Part shown: positions 7,616 to 16,948 of the stretch, piece after piece
Layout: each line of letters opens with the position of its first letter
Position numbering within the stretch: position 1 is the stretch's first letter
Assembly (NCBI GenBank): GCA_964523675.1
Contig: CAZFZT010000008.1
Span: 1 to 64,000 of the forward strand
Reading direction: 5' to 3'
DNA length: 64,000 nt
Source of the DNA: CAZFZT01 sp964523675
GTDB lineage: Bacteria > Planctomycetota > Phycisphaerae > Phycisphaerales > SM1A02
Position numbers and translations under genes: made by a program
Notes under the pieces: model-generated
Told to the model about the DNA's origin: nothing
The model's input: only the letters and a program-made list of their open reading frames with translations
Database searches by the model: none

Positions 7616-9232
7616 TCAATCCGATCGATGCGACATTTCGCTGCCGCGCAGCCCCCGCCGCCGCGCCTCTGCAAGCTCCGGTACAAATCGGTAAACCGAG
7701 ACCTTCTCGATGGGCTGCGGCACCCGAAGGTCAAACACGGCCCGCATTTCCGCACCGTCCCTCGCCCACTCCTGAGCAGTGCCGCGAACACTTGTTTCCG
7801 CGTGGAACACGATCCATGTCGGCGCATGAAACTCATCGAGCATTTCGCCAAGCGTCCAGTTCATCTCCTGCACGTGCTCCTCGCCGCAGTAGTATTGCGC
7901 GACGTGCTTTTGATTCGCAGTCGTGGCGATGACCTCATCCGGCGTGCGATGTGACATGGCGTAGTCAAACGCCTCGCGCCAACGCCCACGGTAGCCATAG
8001 CCGTCTTCGTAATAGGCGTAGAGCGGGACGAGCAATCCAGCGATCACGACCGCCATCGGCGCAAGCGCCAGCGCATGGTTCTGAATCACCTGCCACGCTC
8101 CTTTCATATCGTCTGCGTGCGCTTCACCATACGCTGTGCATTGTGATGTTACGAAGTCATAGAGTGCAGCAAGGCCGATTCCGGCGAGCGCGAGCCACCA
8201 CCACAGCGTGATGAGCACATAACGCAGCCCGACGAAGTTCTTAATCGACCACACGCTCAAAATCAGCAGTGGTGCCAGAGCCGCAATCAGCAGGAACTGC
8301 GCGAGAGGTCGATCGCGCCTCGTCAACCAGAGGGCCGAGAGGCACGCCACAGCGACGACCGGCAGTTGAACCATGTAGAGCGTGCCTGCAAAAAGGGTTG
8401 AAGGATAGTGGTAGCCGTTGTCGTCGTTGAATGCAACGAAGCGCCCCCATGTGCCCGGGTTGGCGGAGATGTAGTAGGTCAGCAGAAGAACGCAGATGCC
8501 GCCACCAATGCCGATCAGAATACCTTCAATGCGGGTGAAGTTCACTTCATTGCGTAACACACCAATCGAGAGATCCGTCGCCATCACGGCTAGCGCGAGC
8601 AGCGCGGTCGGCTGTGACAGAAACGCAAGAACTAGTGCGGCGATGGCGGCGAGAAGCAGCCGCGCCTTGCGATCGTTGCGCCACTGGAAGTACCAGATCA
8701 GACAAAGGGTGTAAAAGAGGAACTGGATGGTGTAAAAGCGAGCCGCCTGTGACCAGACGATGTGCCACGGAGCCAGTGCAAGCAGAAGCCCTGTCATGAG
8801 GGCGGCAGACGTGCCGAGGATTCGCCTGCTCGCGAGGATGAGCACCGGAATCGTCAGAATACCGATGATGCAGGCGCCGATGCGCGCGTTCCATTCATTG
8901 ATTCCTAGCCCTTTCCACTCGTGCGGCCGATCCGGATCGATCTGCGTGACGTCTATTCCGTTGGCTCGAAGACCGATGATCGTCGGTAGCTGCCCCAGCG
9001 CGCGGGGAGACTGACGAAGATCACTGATGGACATCCCTGCCGTGCCGATCGTGCGAAGCTCATCTCCCCAAAAGCTCGGCCTGTCAAGCTCATATAAGCG
9101 GGCGCCCGCGCCAATTGCCGTTATCAGAAGAAGTATCAACGCGAACCACGGCCCCCGAAGGGATGATCGCTGCGAGACAACGGTCGCCTCCGACGACTTC
9201 CTTGTCCTTGAGCCCTTCAACCCGAAGTTCAT
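7616..9232 (-). CDS. Multi-pass membrane glycosyltransferase, GT-C / PMT_2-like
   Basis: A 538-residue integral membrane protein. After the first hydrophobic helix it has LDRPSFWGDE, matching the acidic motif in the first extracytoplasmic loop of GT39/GT83-type transferases that use polyprenyl-phosphate sugars. About ten further hydrophobic helices follow up to residue ~410, then a soluble C-terminal domain of about 120 residues. The ATG at 9232 is chosen because GAGGAGAG lies about 10 nt upstream; longer versions start at 9259, 9265 or a GTG at 9280. Probably glycosylates cell-envelope lipid or protein. Acceptor and donor unknown. The 222 nt upstream to the NfeD gene show no feature I recognise. 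Confidence 0.8.
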   Translation of the reverse strand: MNFGLKGSRTRKSSEATVVSQRSSLRGPWFALILLLITAIGAGARLYELDRPSFWGDELRTIGTAGMSISDLRQSPRALGQLPTIIGLRANGIDVTQIDPDRPHEWKGLGINEWNARIGACIIGILTIPVLILASRRILGTSAALMTGLLLALAPWHIVWSQAARFYTIQFLFYTLCLIWYFQWRNDRKARLLLAAIAALVLAFLSQPTALLALAVMATDLSIGVLRNEVNFTRIEGILIGIGGGICVLLLTYYISANPGTWGRFVAFNDDNGYHYPSTLFAGTLYMVQLPVVAVACLSALWLTRRDRPLAQFLLIAALAPLLILSVWSIKNFVGLRYVLITLWWWLALAGIGLAALYDFVTSQCTAYGEAHADDMKGAWQVIQNHALALAPMAVVIAGLLVPLYAYYEDGYGYRGRWREAFDYAMSHRTPDEVIATTANQKHVAQYYCGEEHVQEMNWTLGEMLDEFHAPTWIVFHAETSVRGTAQEWARDGAEMRAVFDLRVPQPIEKVSVYRFVPELAEARRRGLRGSEMSHRSD

Positions 9233-9454
9233 TCTCTGATCTCTCCTCGAAATCTCCATGGGCATGTGCGCGAACTGCACTGGCGGTGGACGTACCGCAT
9301 GAGGACATCTTTGCGCCTGATCTGAGGAATTCGAGCAGGCGAACTCCTACCCTCGCAACAATGCCGAAACTCGCCCGACAGGTGTGATGAAGATCGGAAT
9401 TGAAGCGGAGGAGATCAGACCCCCCAACGTGGTTCCCCACCGCCACCGGCCCCA

Positions 9455-10000
9455 TCAGAGCGGGCGAACTTTGATCTGATTGTCATAGACGTCAGTGACG
9501 ACCACAGGCGTGTTCGCGTCGATCGTGCCGCCTTCTGCGAGCGCATCAACCCGCTGGCCGCCGATCTTCACTGTTCCGACCGGACGTAGCGAGGTGAGCG
9601 TGGTGCCTTCAGCGCCGATCAGGCCACGCAGTTGGTCGAGGCGCTCTCTCCGCGCCTTTTCTGCGGCTGTCAGCGGATCGCTGTCGCCATCAGCTCGTAA
9701 CTCGTCCGCACCACCCAGAATCATGTGCCGTGCCATGGGCGAATGAAGCCAGAACTTGAAGATCGCCCAACCCACAATCGGGCCGAGCACGAGGTATGTT
9801 GCGATGGCGAGCGCACCGGCCGTTGTGTCATACATGAAGAATGCTGCGATTGAACCGACGGCAGCGATGCCTGCCACGGCTGCGATCAGACCACCTGATG
9901 GAACGAACAACTCAATCGCGATCAACGCAATGACCGCTCCGAGGAGAATGAATCCCCACAAAAGGTACATCTGATTGGCGGCTTCCTGTGCTACGAACAT
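9455..10000 (-). CDS. nfeD: Short NfeD-family membrane protein
   Basis: 181 residues: three hydrophobic helices (about 12-32, 35-55, 60-85), then a soluble C-terminal domain with the OB-fold NfeD pattern GTTLTSLRPVGTVKIGGQRVDALAEGG. NfeD proteins pair with stomatin/SPFH partners and, in the long form, with a protease. It follows the long NfeD gene with 39 nt between, so the two probably form one operon. The gap contains a 16-bp tandem duplication. No SPFH gene is adjacent. Confidence 0.85.
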   Translation of the reverse strand: MFVAQEAANQMYLLWGFILLGAVIALIAIELFVPSGGLIAAVAGIAAVGSIAAFFMYDTTAGALAIATYLVLGPIVGWAIFKFWLHSPMARHMILGGADELRADGDSDPLTAAEKARRERLDQLRGLIGAEGTTLTSLRPVGTVKIGGQRVDALAEGGTIDANTPVVVTDVYDNQIKVRPL

Positions 10001-10016
10001 ATTGGATCAGTTGTGA

Positions 10017-10048
10017 TACAAACTCAGTCGCGTACAAACTCAGTCGCG
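10017..10048. repeat. Perfect 16-bp tandem duplication spanning the long NfeD stop codon
   Basis: TACAAACTCAGTCGCG occurs at 10017-10032 and again at 10033-10048. The second copy contains the TGA (minus strand) of the upstream NfeD gene, so the duplicate lies in the 3' untranslated part. It looks like a recent slippage event. Confidence 0.85.
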
Positions 10049-11821
10049 CGCCGCCTCAACCTCGGTCACGAATCGGCCGGATGAGATGACACGGAGGGGC
10101 GTTCCTTTCTCAATGAAGCCCTCAACAGATTGTACCTCCACCAGCCGGCCCTCGAACATGGCGCGACCGTTGGGCCGCAGGTCCGTGCTTGCAACCCCGA
10201 CATCGCCGACCGAAAGCGCGATGGTGCCGGTGCCTTCCATCGCGCGCAGCGGCTCGGATGTGGCGGTTCGCTCACCGACCTCTGCCTTCAGAATCAGGCG
10301 ATCAAGCAGAGGTAATGAGTGAATCTGTCGCGAGATGAGCCACATAAGTAGGCCAGCCGCAAAGAGCGCGAGAAGCGTCGTGCCGATGCCTGCCCACAGA
10401 TCGAAGCGTCCCTGAGCTGTGCTGAGGTCACCGCTGAGAAAAGTACCGACAAGACCAACCAGAAGACTCAACAGGCCCAGGACGCCTGCGATGCCGAGAC
10501 CCGTCAGCACAAACAACTCGGATGCAATGAGCACAATCCCCAGCAGAATGAGGGCAACACCCCACCACTGCGCAAGCCCCACCAGTGCCGGCGCTCCGAT
10601 GAGCAGGAGCAGAGCCGCAGCAGCCGTGGCTCCGAAGATGCCGATTCCAGGCGCCGAGAGCTCGACGAACAACGCAACAAGAAAGATGACAATCAGTACC
10701 GCTCGAACCGGAAAGCTCATCAGGAATCGCGCGAGCGACTCAGACCACGCCTGGTCATACCGCACCAGCGTCTGCGCACCGAAGTACGCCTTGAGCTCTT
10801 CGTCATTTCGGATGATTCTCTGCGCAAGGCCGTAGTGAATGGCCTCGGCCGGTCTGAGCGTGAGCAAGCGATCGGAAGAAACCACCTGGCGGATGAGTCG
10901 GTAGTCGTCGGCATCAGCGCTGGTCAGCCGCGGGCGCGATATCGGAATCTCCTGCCTCGGCTGGGCTGCGGGTTCGGGCGCACCCTGCGATTGTGCTTCG
11001 CCCGGCGGCGCGAGGCGATCCAGAAGCGGGCGGATAGGCGAATGCTCCTGTCCCGGCACGACATCGGGGACCGCCAGAGAGGTGAATTGTTGAGGCGGAT
11101 CGTTTCCAAACACGTCCCGGTATTCCGCCCGGTCCACAAACACGCGGTCACCTGTATGGACATTCTCGATCAGCCAAAGTTCGACCCCCACGCTCACGAA
11201 TGCCTGCACAAGATTCTCGTCGTAATGATTTCGTCGAGCTGAATCGACGACTTCCTCCAGGATTGGCGACTCTGCCTTGGCGCGTTCCGCAGCAGGCAGC
11301 GGCTGCAGGCCGAACGGGCTCACAATAATGGGCGCTGCATCTCCAAAGCTCGCATTATCCTGAACGACGATTTCACGAGCAGCCAGCGCGATGATGGTGC
11401 CCGCGGAATAGGCATTCGGATTGATCCACGCGACCGTGTTCGCGGGCGCATCGGTCTTGAGCAGGTGACAGATGTCGAGCGTCGCGGTGAGTTCTCCGCC
11501 CGGGGTATCGATGTCGAGGACGATGGCGTTCGCACCGTCCCGAATCGCGCGCTCGACCCGGCGTACGAGCGAAACAAGGGTCACGCGATCGATCGGCCCG
11601 CGGACAGCCAGCACCGCCACTTGGGTGGCCTGGCGGTATGCAGGGACAGCCGGCGTAGTCGGCTGCTGGGCCGCATCCGCCATTCGCTCAGGATCTTTGC
11701 TGGCTTGTGCCGCTCCCGCCGTTAGCGCGGGTTCTCCACCAGCCAGCGTGAGCGAGGCGATCGCGAGCACAAAGGCACACATTCGCATGAACGCCTGATG
11801 TTGGAGAGAGAGCGCCCTCAT
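10040..11821 (-). CDS. nfeD: Long NfeD protein: ClpP-class membrane serine protease fused to NfeD domain
   Basis: 593 residues. A signal peptide (about 12-32) precedes a ClpP/SppA-like periplasmic protease domain (about 65-300): AIVLDIDTPGGELTATLDI and NPNAYSAGTIIALAARE, where S139 is the expected nucleophile. Four to five hydrophobic helices follow (about 360-500), and the C-terminal OB-fold NfeD domain reads GTGTIALSVGDVGVASTDLRPNG. The long form probably cleaves membrane proteins or the hydrophobic tail of a stomatin-like partner. The ATG at 11821 is used; a TTG at 11827 is possible. It is followed by the short NfeD gene. Confidence 0.88.
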   Translation of the reverse strand: MRALSLQHQAFMRMCAFVLAIASLTLAGGEPALTAGAAQASKDPERMADAAQQPTTPAVPAYRQATQVAVLAVRGPIDRVTLVSLVRRVERAIRDGANAIVLDIDTPGGELTATLDICHLLKTDAPANTVAWINPNAYSAGTIIALAAREIVVQDNASFGDAAPIIVSPFGLQPLPAAERAKAESPILEEVVDSARRNHYDENLVQAFVSVGVELWLIENVHTGDRVFVDRAEYRDVFGNDPPQQFTSLAVPDVVPGQEHSPIRPLLDRLAPPGEAQSQGAPEPAAQPRQEIPISRPRLTSADADDYRLIRQVVSSDRLLTLRPAEAIHYGLAQRIIRNDEELKAYFGAQTLVRYDQAWSESLARFLMSFPVRAVLIVIFLVALFVELSAPGIGIFGATAAAALLLLIGAPALVGLAQWWGVALILLGIVLIASELFVLTGLGIAGVLGLLSLLVGLVGTFLSGDLSTAQGRFDLWAGIGTTLLALFAAGLLMWLISRQIHSLPLLDRLILKAEVGERTATSEPLRAMEGTGTIALSVGDVGVASTDLRPNGRAMFEGRLVEVQSVEGFIEKGTPLRVISSGRFVTEVEAARD

Positions 11822-11860
11822 CTGCAACTATAGGTTCACAGATGTGACCAACCAATAAAG

Positions 11861-11888
11861 AACGCGGCCGACATGTGTCGGCCGCGTT
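11861..11888 (-). terminator. Strong hairpin downstream of the prepilin-like gene
   Basis: AACGCGGCCGACA (11861-11873) pairs perfectly with TGTCGGCCGCGTT (11876-11888) through a minimal loop. Read on the minus strand it lies 28 nt past the stop of the gene at 11916-12842 and is followed by CTTTATT, a short U-rich tail. Likely an intrinsic terminator separating it from nfeD. Confidence 0.8.
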
Positions 11889-11915
11889 GATCATCATGGA
11901 TGGGGCGTTTGAGAA

Positions 11916-12842
11916 TCAATCCCAAGTCGGCGTAATCTCGTCAACCTCTGTAGGATCATCCCATGCAGGGCTGGGTTCAAGTTCCTCATAGATCACAAGG
12001 AAGATGTCATGACCAGCCGTATTGTGCTCCTCCTCCATATCCGCATAGAAGATGTTGTCAGGGTAATTTTCCGTACTATGCGTGTAGTTGATTCCTTCGG
12101 GCAGGAATGTATTGAGCGGACGAACCGAGTTGTCGTTGAAGCAGACGTTGCCGCGCCATTGCTTACTGCTGCCATGTATCTGCAGCGTAATCGAATCTTC
12201 GAAATACTCCGTCAGCGATTCGTGCTGCGGTCCACGATTCGCAAGAGTCGCAAACTGCGAGTTGAGCGTGTCACGCCACTCGAACTGCAAGCGGGGCCCC
12301 GCAAGAGCCAGGTGAGCGTAAGATGTATTGGACAATACGCCTAGATCCGCGCGAAAGCGCTCTTGCTGATTCACGAACCCGCCCGCGCCAATCCCAGCCC
12401 AGTGCTGGCCAATCTTGGGGTCATACCAGTTCCAGTTGTAATTCGCCTTCACCAACACTCGGGAGCTCGGCTCGGTTGGACCAACCGCGAGTTCCGGGGT
12501 GAAGTAGTTGTGTGTGATGCTGGCTGAGAACAGATTATCAGTCGTGTTGAGCGACCAGTCAATTCGGCCACGGCCGGGAACCCACTTGCCATCGATGCTC
12601 GGCTGAGACGGATGGAATTGCGAGCGCCGGATATGGCTTGGCAGTGGGAGCATCCCCCCTTCGAATTCCCGTGACCAAACATGCCACGACTGGTGAATGC
12701 CGCGGATCTGCGTGCCGTCGGCCAATTCACGGGCCTTGGCGCGAGCTTGGGTCAGGGCAGGAACAAGCAGCGCGATGAGGATGGCGATGATCGCCATCAC
12801 CACCAACAATTCGATCAGTGTAAAACCTCGTTTGCGTTTCAT
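11916..12842 (-). CDS. Prepilin-like secreted protein (type II pseudopilin N-terminus)
   Basis: 308 residues starting with a prepilin peptidase site: MKRKRG followed by FTLIELLVV, so cleavage after Gly6 with N-methylated Phe is expected and Glu5 of the mature protein is present. The hydrophobic helix runs to about residue 33. The large globular remainder (NWNWYDP, the HLALAGPRLQFEWRDT region, FNDNSVRPL) follows the layout of planctomycete proteins that carry a pseudopilin N-terminus on an otherwise unknown domain. GGGAG lies about 10 nt upstream of the ATG. It shares layout with the next upstream gene and is probably a paralogue. Role unknown; probably envelope- or secretion-associated. Confidence 0.85.
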   Translation of the reverse strand: MKRKRGFTLIELLVVMAIIAILIALLVPALTQARAKARELADGTQIRGIHQSWHVWSREFEGGMLPLPSHIRRSQFHPSQPSIDGKWVPGRGRIDWSLNTTDNLFSASITHNYFTPELAVGPTEPSSRVLVKANYNWNWYDPKIGQHWAGIGAGGFVNQQERFRADLGVLSNTSYAHLALAGPRLQFEWRDTLNSQFATLANRGPQHESLTEYFEDSITLQIHGSSKQWRGNVCFNDNSVRPLNTFLPEGINYTHSTENYPDNIFYADMEEEHNTAGHDIFLVIYEELEPSPAWDDPTEVDEITPTWD

Positions 12843-12941
12843 GGTGTGTTCTCCCGAAGGTGAAGGTGAAGGTGTTGCGAGTTGAGAAAGACTAAGGGCG
12901 AAATCCCCTCGGCCCGATTTCTCGCGCCGAAGGAGGATGTT

Positions 12942-13949
12942 TTATGGGAGCTGGGCGTCCCACTGCGCTGTCGTATTCGTCTCACTGTTTGTTCGGATGA
13001 AGATGCCGAGCCATGCGTCATTTGCGCCTTGTGCTCCACCCGGCCATGAGTCGCCGGCAAACGGCTCAGCAACGAAAATGTTGTCGAACTGCGGTGGAGC
13101 GGTGTTGGTGCCAGCCGTGTTCGGCTCGTAGGAGACGATGCCGGGGTAGAACGTATCAATCGTGTCAGTGTGGTTGTCGTTGTACACGATGTTCCCAACC
13201 CATTGACGGCGTGCGCCGTGCAACTGAAGCGTCGGCGACTTCGTGTAGAGGTCCATATTGCCTGTTTCGTTGCCCGGGCCTATACCGTTACGGGTGCCTC
13301 GTGTAGCAAGAATGGGATCGCCAACCTTCTGCGTGTTGCGCCATCGCAGTCGTTTACGGGCTCCGACTAGGGCCATATGGCTATAAGAGGTATGGCTGAT
13401 CGCCGGTGCAACAAACGACGCTTGACCATGGATATTGGTCACAAATCCGCCATCACCCGGATCTTGCTGCGTAGGTCCCGTTGCAGCCCAGTCGCCGTCC
13501 CAGTAGGTGGCTTGGCCGGGGTTGTACAGCGAGTAATCATAAGCCGTGTATTGCCGCACGACCGGATTGACTTCCGTCGGACCAATGAGCAGGTCGGTGT
13601 TGAAGTACTCACGGGCGACCATGGCGGAATAGAGGTGGCGCGAGTGGTTCTTGGTGATGGCTTCAGGGCCTTGATTCGGGATGTACTTCGCGCCAGTGCC
13701 CAGGAGGTCGATCGGGAGGCGACTGATCATGCCAGGCGTCGGAAGCCGATCCTGATTCTCCTGTGCAAAGATCAAGAACGTCTGGTGAATCTGCTTGATC
13801 TGGTTCTTGTCACGGACCGTTGCAGCGTTGCGGCGTGCCTTGGCAAGCGCCGGAAGCAGCAGCCCGATGAGCAGCGCAATGATCGCGATGACCACGAGCA
13901 GCTCGATGAGCGTGAAGCCCATCCGTCGTCGAGTAAACGTGCGTTTCAT
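12942..13949 (-). CDS. Prepilin-like secreted protein, paralogue of the downstream gene
   Basis: 335 residues with a class III/type IV-like leader: MKRTFTRRRMG followed by FTLIELLVVIAI, then a helix ending in ALAKARRNA. The C-terminal two thirds parallel the 308-residue neighbour: GPTEVNPV versus GPTEPSSR, SYSHMALVGARKRLRWRNT versus SYAHLALAGPRLQFEWRDT, and WVGNIVYNDNHTD versus WRGNVCFNDNSVR. This indicates a tandem duplication. GGAGAAC precedes the ATG at good spacing. The 99-nt gap to the next gene has a GGTGAA microsatellite (three copies near 12857-12874) in its leader. Confidence 0.85.
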   Translation of the reverse strand: MKRTFTRRRMGFTLIELLVVIAIIALLIGLLLPALAKARRNAATVRDKNQIKQIHQTFLIFAQENQDRLPTPGMISRLPIDLLGTGAKYIPNQGPEAITKNHSRHLYSAMVAREYFNTDLLIGPTEVNPVVRQYTAYDYSLYNPGQATYWDGDWAATGPTQQDPGDGGFVTNIHGQASFVAPAISHTSYSHMALVGARKRLRWRNTQKVGDPILATRGTRNGIGPGNETGNMDLYTKSPTLQLHGARRQWVGNIVYNDNHTDTIDTFYPGIVSYEPNTAGTNTAPPQFDNIFVAEPFAGDSWPGGAQGANDAWLGIFIRTNSETNTTAQWDAQLP

Positions 13950-14729
13950 ACTAAGTTCTCCAATAAGTACATGTGATGAATGAGAACGACAAAAACGATG
14001 CGTCCCGCTCTGCTGACGCGGCTCGTTCTCACAAGCCGCCCATCATAACGAATCGCTTCCGCACATACCAGCACCGAACCGGCAACCGTCCAGCCGCCGC
14101 AGGCGTCGAGCACCACATCAGGAAGCAGCCGATTGAGCTCACCGGATTCCTTTCAGTTCCGATGCCTCGCATGGGCCACTTGCGTCTTGCATGTGCTACG
14201 GACGCCGCCCGCCTCACCTCTTCGCAACGCCCTTGATGAATTGCCAGCTCGCCACACCCCTGCTCGCTGGAACCTCAAGGAAGCCGTTCTTGTTTGTTTG
14301 CGCCGACTCGTCCCGGATCAACACGTTTCGACTCTCCTTGTGTTGAGCGAAACACGCCACCGATCTTCAGCGCACGTCAAGAACCTGCCGCTGCGTCAGG
14401 AAACAGCACCACTCGCTGGGTCGTTCGATTGTGCGGAACCTCGTCCAACCGCGCAGGCGATGCCGCTCCATCAAAGTGAGGCATCGTCAGATTGTCGACT
14501 GCGGCGGAATGAAGGGCCAGCGCGGGGCCGGCATATGAGGGCATGAATCGTCTTACGTATGATCTGCCGCTACAGTCAGTTGTCCATCTGTGGCGGAATG
14601 CGCCACACTCACCAAAGTAATCCGTATCCGGCCGCTGTCAAGTTCCACTTTACCGGAATCAGATAGATTTTTCCGGAGGCCTGCTAACAACGGCCTAACG
14701 CGCGGGCCTTTGTGGGGCGGTGGGACCGA
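13950..14729. other. Non-coding stretch of about 780 bp
   Basis: No open frame here has a family motif, a plausible start site and consistent codon bias; the longest plus-strand frame (14133-14546) reads as low-quality sequence. The left end should contain the leader and promoter of the prepilin gene. A clean 7-bp hairpin TGTGGCG/CGCCACA lies at 14589-14607. Beyond that I see nothing that I can name. Confidence 0.6.
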
Positions 14730-14902
14730 GGCATCGATGGGATCGAGGGATCGAGGGATCGAGGCAAGGCTGCAGGACCGACGTCACTCACCTTCTCCGC
14801 CTCAATGCCTTGATCCCTTGATCCCTCAATCCCTTGATCCTTCGATCCCTCAAGCCCTTGATCCCTCGATCCCTCGATCCCTCGATCCCTCGATCCCTGC
14901 CC
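14730..14902. repeat. Inverted arrays of an 8-bp unit GATCGAGG / CCTCGATC (repeat family A)
   Basis: Left arm 14740-14765 has three perfect GATCGAGG units plus degenerate flanks. A spacer of about 30 nt follows. The right arm (14801-14900) has about eleven units of CCTYGATC, the last four perfect. About 28 nt of the left arm can pair with the start of the right arm with three mismatches. Eight bp is not a codon multiple, so the array translates as an eight-residue repeat (DPSIPRSL) in all frames, but no gene is indicated. A second copy of the family sits inside pyrH at 56353-56452. It lies 161 nt upstream of the rpsA start. Confidence 0.92.
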
Positions 14903-15062
14903 TCTCTTACCCCTTCGCTCCGCCACCCCACCCCGCTATACTCTTCGATTCGCGCCTGCCGATTCACCTTCCGACGCGGTGTCGGGAGCAGCCGGTGCAA
15001 AGTATCAGTCAGCCGTGGCGCGTCGCCGCGGTGAAGAACATTCCAACAAGGCATTCTTTTAC

Positions 15063-16850
15063 ATGGTCAACTATAACCTTATTGATCGGATCGGCGTTGA
15101 TGAACAGGAAGCCGAGGCGCTGATCCGCGATGCCCTTGGCGCTGAAGTCGCCTCGGGCAACATGGACGGGCTTCTCAAGGACGACATCCAACAACTTCAG
15201 GTCGGGAACATTCTCGACGGCAAGGTCGTCGGAAAGGCCGGCGACGATGTCGTCATTGAAGTCGGCCTCAAGTCCGAAGGTCTCATTCACAAATCTGAGT
15301 TTGATGACTACGACGATATCGAAGTCGGCGACATCATCGAGGTCTTCCTCGAAGAACTCGAAGATGAGCACGGAGTTATTCAACTCTCCAAGCGCAAGGC
15401 AGATCGCATCCGCGCCTGGGAGCGCGTTCTTGCCACCAAGAAAGAAGGCGATATCGTCGAAGGCGTCTGCTGCCGCAAGATCAAGGGCGGCCTGCTCGTC
15501 GATATCGGCGTGCCTGTCTTCCTGCCGGCATCGCAGGTCGATGTGCGGCGGCCGGCGGACATCGGGGAGTACATGGGCAAGACGATTCGCGCCTCAATCC
15601 TGAAGGTTGATGAAGAGCGGCGCAACATCGTCATCTCTCGGCGCAAACTCATCGAAACAGAACGCGAAGAAGCCAAGAACCGACTGCTCGCCAATGTTGG
15701 AGAGGGCGACATCGTGCGCGGCACGGTGACCAACATCGCAGAATTCGGTGCGTTCATCGATCTCGGCGGTGTGGACGGATTGCTCCACATCACCGACATG
15801 TCCTGGGGCAGAATCAATCATCCTGGTGAGATCGTCAAGGTCGGCGATGAGATTGAAGTCAAGATCCTCAAGATCGATCGTGACAAGGAAAAGGTCGCTC
15901 TCGGCCTCAAGCAACGAGAACCGTCCCCATGGGAGAAGATCGAGGAAAAGTATCCGGTCAACTCCCGCATCAAGGGCAAGGTTGTCAACATCGTCACCTA
16001 TGGCTGCTTCGTGCAGCTTGAAGAAGGCGTTGAAGGTCTCGTCCATATCTCGGAAATGTCCTGGACCAAGCGCGACAATCATCCAAGCGAGATGGTTTCG
16101 CTCGGCGATGAAGTCGAAGTTGTCGTCCTCGACATCAACAAGGACAAGCAGGAAGTCTCGCTCGGCATGAAGCAGACCGAGGTCAATCCCTGGGAGCTCG
16201 TCGCTGAGAAATACCCGCCCGGAACCATCATCGAAGGCAAGGTCCGCAACCTCGCCAACTATGGCGCGTTTGTCGAGATCGAGCCCGGCATCGACGGCCT
16301 GCTGCACATCTCCGACATGTCCTGGACCGAGAAGATTTCCCACCCCAACGAGAAGTACAAGAAGGGTGAAGTCCTCAAGTGCGTGGTTCTCGATATTGAG
16401 CAGGAGAAGCAGCGCGTCTCGCTTGGTGTCAAGCAACTCACTGAAGACCCGTGGCTCCATGCTATCCCCGGCGCCTACAAGCCCGGCATGGTCGTGCATG
16501 GCCATGTGACCAAGATCACCAACTTCGGCGTGTTCGTCGAACTCGAAGAAGGGCTCGAAGGGCTCCTGCACATCTCCGAACTCTCCGATCAGAAGGTCGA
16601 GAACCCGCAGGACATCGTCAAGCCCGGCGATGAACTCGATGTCAAGATCCTCCGCGTCGATATCCACGATCGCAAGATCGGCCTGTCACTCAAGCGCGCC
16701 CAATGGGGCGACACCGACCGAGGCGACAAGGGCAAGGGCGACGATGGTCAACCCAAGCGCGACGATCGACCCCGCCAACCCGCTCCAGAACGCGGCGGCA
16801 TGGACGAACACGGCGCACTCGGCACCGACAAGATCACCTTCGGCCAGTAA
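15063..16850 (+). CDS. rpsA: 30S ribosomal protein S1
   Basis: The frame is open upstream, but the ATG at 15063 gives a normal S1 N-terminus and a 595-residue product. Six S1 RNA-binding domains are visible. The first two are divergent (GNILDGKVVGKAGDDVVIEV, GDIVEGVCCRKIKGGLLVDI). Four canonical repeats follow, each with G-x-V-x-N/K-I-x-x-F/Y-G-x-F-V and GLLHIS-type motifs ending in MSW or LS. The C-terminus is a charged, disordered tail of about 50 residues. S1 brings mRNA to the ribosome, which matters here because many genes lack strong Shine-Dalgarno sequences. A TATACT at 14937-14942 could be a -10 element, without a convincing -35. Confidence 0.96.
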   Translation: MVNYNLIDRIGVDEQEAEALIRDALGAEVASGNMDGLLKDDIQQLQVGNILDGKVVGKAGDDVVIEVGLKSEGLIHKSEFDDYDDIEVGDIIEVFLEELEDEHGVIQLSKRKADRIRAWERVLATKKEGDIVEGVCCRKIKGGLLVDIGVPVFLPASQVDVRRPADIGEYMGKTIRASILKVDEERRNIVISRRKLIETEREEAKNRLLANVGEGDIVRGTVTNIAEFGAFIDLGGVDGLLHITDMSWGRINHPGEIVKVGDEIEVKILKIDRDKEKVALGLKQREPSPWEKIEEKYPVNSRIKGKVVNIVTYGCFVQLEEGVEGLVHISEMSWTKRDNHPSEMVSLGDEVEVVVLDINKDKQEVSLGMKQTEVNPWELVAEKYPPGTIIEGKVRNLANYGAFVEIEPGIDGLLHISDMSWTEKISHPNEKYKKGEVLKCVVLDIEQEKQRVSLGVKQLTEDPWLHAIPGAYKPGMVVHGHVTKITNFGVFVELEEGLEGLLHISELSDQKVENPQDIVKPGDELDVKILRVDIHDRKIGLSLKRAQWGDTDRGDKGKGDDGQPKRDDRPRQPAPERGGMDEHGALGTDKITFGQ

Positions 16851-16880
16851 GCCAAGATCAACTCAACTCACCCAACGCAA

Positions 16881-16910
16881 AGCCCAGGGACTCCCGTCCC
16901 TGGGCTTTTT
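16881..16910 (+). terminator. Intrinsic terminator of rpsA
   Basis: AGCCCAGGGAC (16881-16891) pairs perfectly with GTCCCTGGGCT (16896-16906) around a TCCC loop and runs into a T-stretch ending at 16910. It starts 31 nt after the rpsA stop. A textbook Rho-independent terminator. Confidence 0.97.
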
Positions 16911-16948
16911 ACTTACACTGCACGCCCTCACCCCCGGAAGCGCAGTCT

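Noticed and set aside
14133..14546. Possible small gene in the long non-coding stretch
   Set aside because: Composition is unlike coding regions here, no ribosome site, and no recognisable motif.
14740..14900. Regularly spaced repeats that might be a CRISPR array
   Set aside because: Units are only 8 bp with no unique spacers between them and occur in inverted arms; no cas genes are in the window.
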